Source of the DNA: Eutypa lata
Lineage: Eukaryota > Ascomycota > Sordariomycetes > Xylariales > Diatrypaceae
NCBI GenBank assembly: GCA_022661535.1
Contig: JAKULF010000003.1
Location: 1,860,001 to 1,924,000, forward strand
Reading direction: 5' to 3'
DNA length: 64,000 nucleotides
A program made the position numbers and the translations under genes. The first letter of the stretch is position 1. Each line of letters starts with the position of its first letter. The notes beneath the pieces were generated by a model. The model saw only the letters and a list, made by a program, of their open reading frames with translations, was not told the DNA's origin and ran no database searches. This document shows positions 58,409-64,000 of the stretch, piece by piece.

Positions 58409-60585
58409 CTATGGAATGCCACTGCGCCACCCAACACATCCATGATAATGCCTTGTTCTAACCTATTTTAGGACGATGAAGTGATACGGTTCCACTCGTA
58501 ATCAGATAGCTCTGTGGCTGTAGGACCTAGGGGGAGGAGGATCAATTGTCAGGACCCACGAACTTAGACTTCGCTACCATTTCAGCTCCTGGCAAACATG
58601 GGTTTAAAAGTACCTAGTAGCTAACTAGAGGTAGCTGATTAGCTGTCTAGGTTTTTGAATGGCTACTTTATATTAATTAAAATCAAACAGAAAGATGAAA
58701 AGGGCGAAAGGAAACTATTTTATATTTCTCCTTTCTTTTAAGCTATCCTTGAATAGTAGCAGAAACTCACAATCACGAAATCGACCTATTTCCTAACACA
58801 CTACTTAAGATCGGCCTTTGATTCACGCTGTTACCGCTCAGCCTCAGAATGTAGTAAGAACAGGAATCGTCCCATCTGGATTAATAATACCATATAGAAG
58901 GTACTAGTCTCTATACCTACCCTAAGCGTAACTAATATTAGTACAAGCATCCTAAATAATTATCTTCACCAATAATGTTTATAATCGTATACTTTACACC
59001 ATTGTTAAAGGCCAACAAAAGGGTTAACCAAATACTACCTCGGAAGTCCTTAATAACTATCTCCTGCCCCAAGTGTTCGTTCGACATTGTAACCACGGAT
59101 ATCGCTCGGATCTATAGCTTGATAAGACAATAATTAGCAAAATGCTTAACCGCGCCCACGTCCTAGGGAACCCTTGTTGAAGCGCATCCACAGGGCTGCA
59201 TTTCCATTGCATGAAGGAATCTTGTGGCCCAGTGAAATTGCCAGTTCTTGATTAAAATGTGTGGCTCATCGTTTCCGATATGCGCCAACAACGGAAACGC
59301 GATATGTAGGTCACTCTTTTGAGAAACAGTTTCCATTGACACCACCTATCATTTTAGGTTGCTGAGTCACATCTGCGTTCAAGGATTAGCTTGTATCCCG
59401 CGTCGAGAGCTACGCTGGCAAAGGTTCCAAACCAAAATCTCAGTCAAATGACAAGAGTCGATCGAGGAATGCAAGAACTGTGACGCAATTCCGGTAAGAA
59501 TTAAAATACTCGTCAAATAGAGAATTCATATTAATCATATGCTGTAACTACCTAGGTACCTAGAGGCTAACCTGCTAACTACCTGTAGATTACCATTATT
59601 CGCTAGAAATAGACTTGTCCAAAGTCATTGTGGAGCTATGGACAGAGCGACGGATAACTCAATCTTGCTAGTCAGCCAGTCAACCTATCTTAGACAATCT
59701 TGGATGAAGCTGTAGCCATCGTGTAAAGTTATCACGAACCCCGCCATTCCGGGATTGTTGACCCAACGAATAAGAAAAAAGGCATGTCCCTATCCGCTCT
59801 TTTAAGTAGAGACTCCCCACACAGAAGGCCGATTGGAATGTGATAAAGGTAGGGAGAGGTTCCGAAAAGTCTCGACTGAGAAGTCCTATTGGACGAGCAT
59901 AGTTGCGGAGTGGTGACTCAACGCTCGGAATGTGTGCAGAGCTGCGGCACACGTACCCGACCGACCAGAGCTGTTGGTCACAAATTGCTTCGGCTCCGGC
60001 ACCTTGACCAACTAGTACTAGGGCGGGGTGCCAAGATTGACAAACAAAAGAAACTGGCCTCAATGCAACATAGAGATCCTACATCCTACCTACCAAACAC
60101 ATGCCCGCCCGCATACTCGTCAAAACATCGTTTGGACACGTAATACGTTAATGCGCGGCCGCGTCAAATCATTCATATGCAGAAAGCAGATGCAGCAGAT
60201 GTGGTCAGCCACTCAGCCCTATCGATTAATCAAGTGTGCAGGCTTGTTGATTGTAGCGCTTAAGCGATAAGTACACCCAATAAGAGTTCAATAAATTCGG
60301 ATGCCTCCAGTGGCTGCTCTTAGCATCACCCCCTTAAAAGTAGCATTCCCTGCAACCTGGCAGGCACACAATATTATTTTAATACCTAGTACGTGTAACA
60401 TAATCCCGCAAAACCCGTTGCGTCACCTGACCAAAATGATACACATATTAGGAACAGGTCTAAATAAATCTATATACGTAGCTAAGAGTCGTAATGCCTT
60501 CGATAGTCTATAAGACACCATGGTTCATAAATTCGGTGCCTAAAATACAAGACAAAGTAGATCCCACCTTCTATGTAACTCTAAC
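58409..60585. other. Gene-poor spacer
   Basis: Between the element and the 3' end of the sugar transporter. No gene supported; 58650-59050 is AT-rich. Confidence 0.55.
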
Positions 60586-62250
60586 TTATGCCTCCGAGTT
60601 GTTCTTCCGGCTGTCCACAGATATACTCTCGTCTACATTCCCTTTCCACCCCTTGAAATCTCTAGCAGGGAGTTCAAGCCGGAACATGTGGTCGATCTCT
60701 GCCACTGTCCTTCCCTTCATCTCGGGGATATACAACCACGAGATCGCAGATGCGATGGCACAGAAACCGGTGAAAACGAAACCTGTCTTGCTCTTCAAGT
60801 TCCCGGCATCGGGGTTGAAGATATACGGTAGGACAAAGTTCATCACGATGGAGGAGACCTGCTGCGCCACGCCGCCGACAGCTTGAGACTTAGCCCGGAG
60901 CCGCAGCGAGCTAGTCTCGCCCATGATGGCGTACCCGGCCGGCCAACAGCCGACACCGCAGATGATGATGACGAGATTCATCGATACACCGGCGTAGAGA
61001 ATAGCCGCGTTTGATGACCAGAAACTCGAGATGCCCAGTGACGTCCAGAGCAGACAGGCTATGGTGATGGTGACAACCGTCAGCCTCCTTCGCCCCACCC
61101 ATGACAACACCCAGACACTAGCTGCGTTGCCGAGGAGGCCAAGGACGATGCCCGTGATGAGGAATATCAAACTCATGCTGGAGTTCATCCCCACTGTCTG
61201 GAGGAAGTAGCTCGCGTTCGACAACAGGTTCAACCCAAAGAGGGCTGGCAGCAGGTTGACGAAGATAATGATCCCTGTGCGCCTGCGGTTTCCCCTGTTG
61301 AAGCAGTTTCTATATGTTACCTCGCGGTCCCTTAGCGCCTCGTTCGAAACGTTAAATGTGATTCTCTCCATGGCTTTAGCGGCGCTAGCTCTAGGTTCAA
61401 AAAGCCTCTTAGCGGAATGCATGGCCTCGTCCATCCGGCCTTTGCGGACGAGATAGGCAGGGCTCTCGGGAAGGATAAATGATAGGATGAACGGTGCTGC
61501 TGAGAGCGCCCACTGAGACCCGAAGGCAATGCGATATCCCTTGCTAGTCTCGTCGCCATTGATCGTGAAAACCACTATTGAGCCGATCAATTGACCCATC
61601 AGCGTAAACGTAGGGAACAATGCCATTGCTGGTCCGCGGAGGCACGTAGGCGCGTTCTCGGAGACGTAAGTCAAAGCTTGGACCTTAATGACTCCAACCG
61701 CGACTCCCTGGACGGTCTTGCCGACCAAGAAAACACCTCTCCTCGCCTCGAGGCTGTCAGGCACGTTCGAAATAAAGATGATAGCCACAGCAACGGCAGA
61801 CATGACGCTGCCGATCAGCAAACTGTAGTTCCTGCCAATGCGGTCCTGTAGCCACCCTCCCATGACGGATCCAATCGCAGACCCTAGGGGTCCGAATGCG
61901 AGCCATAGTGATAACCAGGTAGACGGGAATATGTACTCCCCATTGTAGAGTTGGCCGAAGTCTTTCTGGAAGGCGGGCACGCCAGTTACCGAACTGACAA
62001 TCACGAGGTCGTAACCCCAGAGAAGGATAGCTGTTGTGAGAGCTAAGCAGTAGGCCGCCACCTTGGGGTAGCGTTTCACCGCTTGGAAGAACGGTAGGTC
62101 TTCGTTTTCGTCGATTGACGAGACCGACTCTGCCGTACTTTCGTTTCTACTGCTGACGGTGTCCTCCACATTCGGTTCTAGTGAATCTTTCTTCGCGTCA
62201 CTGCCGGAAGCGTTCAACGCTTGGTCGTCGTGGTGCTCCATCACGGGCAT
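60586..62250 (-). CDS. MFS sugar (alpha-glucoside-type) transporter
   Basis: Single exon, 554 aa from the ATG at 62250 (the frame is open further upstream but without an ATG). A plasma-membrane proton symporter of the fungal sugar porter group. The cytoplasmic N-terminus is acidic and Ser-rich, followed by 12 hydrophobic segments. Signatures: LLWGYDLVIVSS in TM1, DRIGRNYSLLIG after TM2-3, the PESPAYLVRKGR sugar-transporter motif after TM6, a long central loop, and PEMKGRTVAEID after TM12. The sequence resembles maltose/alpha-glucoside permeases (MAL group), but the substrate is inferred only. No glucosidase gene lies next to it. Confidence 0.92.
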   Translation of the reverse strand: MPVMEHHDDQALNASGSDAKKDSLEPNVEDTVSSRNESTAESVSSIDENEDLPFFQAVKRYPKVAAYCLALTTAILLWGYDLVIVSSVTGVPAFQKDFGQLYNGEYIFPSTWLSLWLAFGPLGSAIGSVMGGWLQDRIGRNYSLLIGSVMSAVAVAIIFISNVPDSLEARRGVFLVGKTVQGVAVGVIKVQALTYVSENAPTCLRGPAMALFPTFTLMGQLIGSIVVFTINGDETSKGYRIAFGSQWALSAAPFILSFILPESPAYLVRKGRMDEAMHSAKRLFEPRASAAKAMERITFNVSNEALRDREVTYRNCFNRGNRRRTGIIIFVNLLPALFGLNLLSNASYFLQTVGMNSSMSLIFLITGIVLGLLGNAASVWVLSWVGRRRLTVVTITIACLLWTSLGISSFWSSNAAILYAGVSMNLVIIICGVGCWPAGYAIMGETSSLRLRAKSQAVGGVAQQVSSIVMNFVLPYIFNPDAGNLKSKTGFVFTGFCAIASAISWLYIPEMKGRTVAEIDHMFRLELPARDFKGWKGNVDESISVDSRKNNSEA

Positions 62251-64000
62251 TATGTCGGATTCAGGTCGTTTGTCTTCGCCCGTAGCGATGCGAAGGAACG
62301 GGAGTGAGACGGGATGATATATACTAAATGGCGAGTTGGGTGGGCCGCTTGAAGGAGATCTTGGTCGATTCAAGGATAATGAAGGATCACCACCATGGTA
62401 ATATAGGCGGGGACCCTAGACCTCAAATAACTTTTTTTTTTTTGCCAGCCCGCTTCTGCATCCCCCATGTCTATCTATCTGAACAAGCCGCAGGCGAATT
62501 ATTGGTGAGACCGCATGATGCCTGCATACATACATAGTAACTAGTGGTCACCGACCAAAAAGCGGAAAGAACAAAAAAAAACATTTACTGCTGCTTTGTA
62601 ACTAGTCTGCTAGTCAAAAGGGGCGCGCGTCTCGTCAGCTCAGCGATCGTCGGGGAATAAGCGAATATCGCTGACCCCCTTAGTTACCCCGCAAGTTTTC
62701 AATACGGCAGTCGACTGTCATTAGTTTTAAACAGCAACCGCTGCATTTTTGTTGACAAGGGCTCACGCTGACGCTTTAACGCAATTCTGCAAGTGCGAAC
62801 AGGAGCGGTAGGGGAGATCAGATCTGCATTCGGACGACTACGCGGCTGTTGCTATGTATAATATGACGTCCTAGAGCTTTTATTTCGGCTCTTCTCTCAT
62901 GCGGCTATTGTACAATACAGTACTTCGTACGTGGTAGTTATCATAGGGCCCCCCGTGGTGGTGGCGGCGGCGGAACAACCCGACTCGCGAATTTCGCTGG
63001 ACTCCACAACCTTTCGGAGTGGCTCTGGGCAACGCGGTTTTCGCTCCCACTGAGACACTCTGCGAATTATCGAACGTAGCGGCGCCCTGGGCGAGTACGC
63101 AACCACGTATATCCTTTTGGAAATGCGCATAAGAAGATCACAGCATGTTTTTGCTACCCAAGGTGGTGTGCCCAGCGCTAGCTAATGGGTGAATCCGTCA
63201 GACTTCAAAATCTTATCTCTCTGTCTAACTATCTGTCAGCCCTAGCATCCTTATTAAAATTGCCGTGAGACGGATTGTGTGAGCATCCTAGGGGGGCCAT
63301 CTCAGAAAACGCCAAGATAGGAAGTTCCCAGTGAGCATAGCCTATGCCAAGCACTCGTATATAAGAGGAAGAGGTATGAGCGTCGATCTAGTTATCTGTA
63401 CACTGCAGAATTAACGTTCGATCCCGTAGTTACTCCACACGCTTACACAGAAGGGGCTGGCAATGCGGCCGTCACAGGATGCAGCTTTCGGTTGAAGAAC
63501 CTCGAGAGCGTATTTTGCACGAATGGAATTGGTTTGGAGCGAACCCAACTTGAGATCTGAAAGTGTGGAACGCATTGTAATTACCTAGGTATTGGCGCGG
63601 CGTACATAATAGCCGTCTATGCTTAAGGGCCATTACTATGAACTACCTTATTTTTTTTGGTTATTATTAAAGAAAGCCATTCCCAAAATGACTATAGGAC
63701 TCAAATCGAGTATCCAATTATTATATGTCTAAAGTTATCAAGGTACCCCCTATATTATCTGATGGAGACTCATTCGTTATCCCGCCAACTCACCTTCTCT
63801 TGTTGACACACCCCCATCAATTACGGGGCTCATACCAGAGAAAATAACCATTCTTGCTTGCCAAAAAATAATCAACTCAACATATATCCTACAATTCTTA
63901 CCGTCGCACGGCTAAGGGCCGAGCTTGGAAGTGAAGTCCCGAAAGGAATAAATTGGGGAATGGAGGATCACAGGATCACGGAATGTGGCGCCCCCCTGGC
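62251..64000. other. Spacer to right edge
   Basis: Promoter of the sugar transporter on the left part. No gene supported. A TATATAAG box at 63358-63365 could belong to a rightward gene beyond the edge; the only ATG frames after it in the window are very short. Confidence 0.5.

Overview
This is nuclear DNA from a filamentous ascomycete (Pezizomycotina, most likely Sordariomycetes; Xylariales is possible but unproven). The evidence is the gene structures (short GT-AG introns of about 50-150 bases, CAAC-ATG start contexts), fungus-specific families (HET-domain protein, fungal C2H2 factor, RCR-type membrane protein, tyrosinase with C-terminal domain), and long gene-poor spacers full of pyrimidine tracts and TAGG/CCTA tetranucleotide runs. 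No bacterial operon, plasmid, CRISPR or viral structure is visible. I found no convincing tRNA or rRNA gene.

Layout, left to right: the 5' end of an RCR-like membrane protein gene leaving the left edge (-); a possible decayed small secreted-protein gene (about 4.0-4.4 kb); an ARL8-type small GTPase (-); RNA polymerase I second-largest subunit (+); a secreted tyrosinase (+); a 5.5 kb gene-poor spacer; a MEP/AMT ammonium transporter (+); a family X DNA polymerase with BRCT domain (+); a ten-exon secreted PhoD-type phosphatase (+); a type I protein arginine methyltransferase (+); phosphoacetylglucosamine mutase (-); a 22-bp minisatellite; MUS81 nuclease (+) convergent with riboflavin synthase (-); a small F-box/2EXR-like protein (-); a HET-domain protein (+); a secreted GH5-type glycosidase (-); PER1/PGAP3 GPI-remodelling protein (+); a three-finger C2H2 transcription factor (-); a small inverted-repeat transposon carrying telomeric repeats; and an MFS sugar transporter (-).

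The genes are mostly unrelated housekeeping functions (rRNA transcription, DNA repair, cell-wall precursor and GPI-anchor synthesis, riboflavin, arginine methylation) mixed with nutrient-use and accessory genes (ammonium and sugar uptake, phosphatase, mannanase-like enzyme, tyrosinase, HET). I see no coherent biosynthetic cluster.

The most unusual structure is at 57870-58399: a 530-bp nonautonomous element with perfect 63-bp terminal inverted repeats and a 9-bp target duplication, whose centre holds degenerate CCCTAA telomeric repeats. Also notable are micro-exons (14 and 20 nt in the methyltransferase, 20 nt in the ARL8 gene), a split 22-bp minisatellite upstream of MUS81, and strong gene-to-gene differences in GC content.
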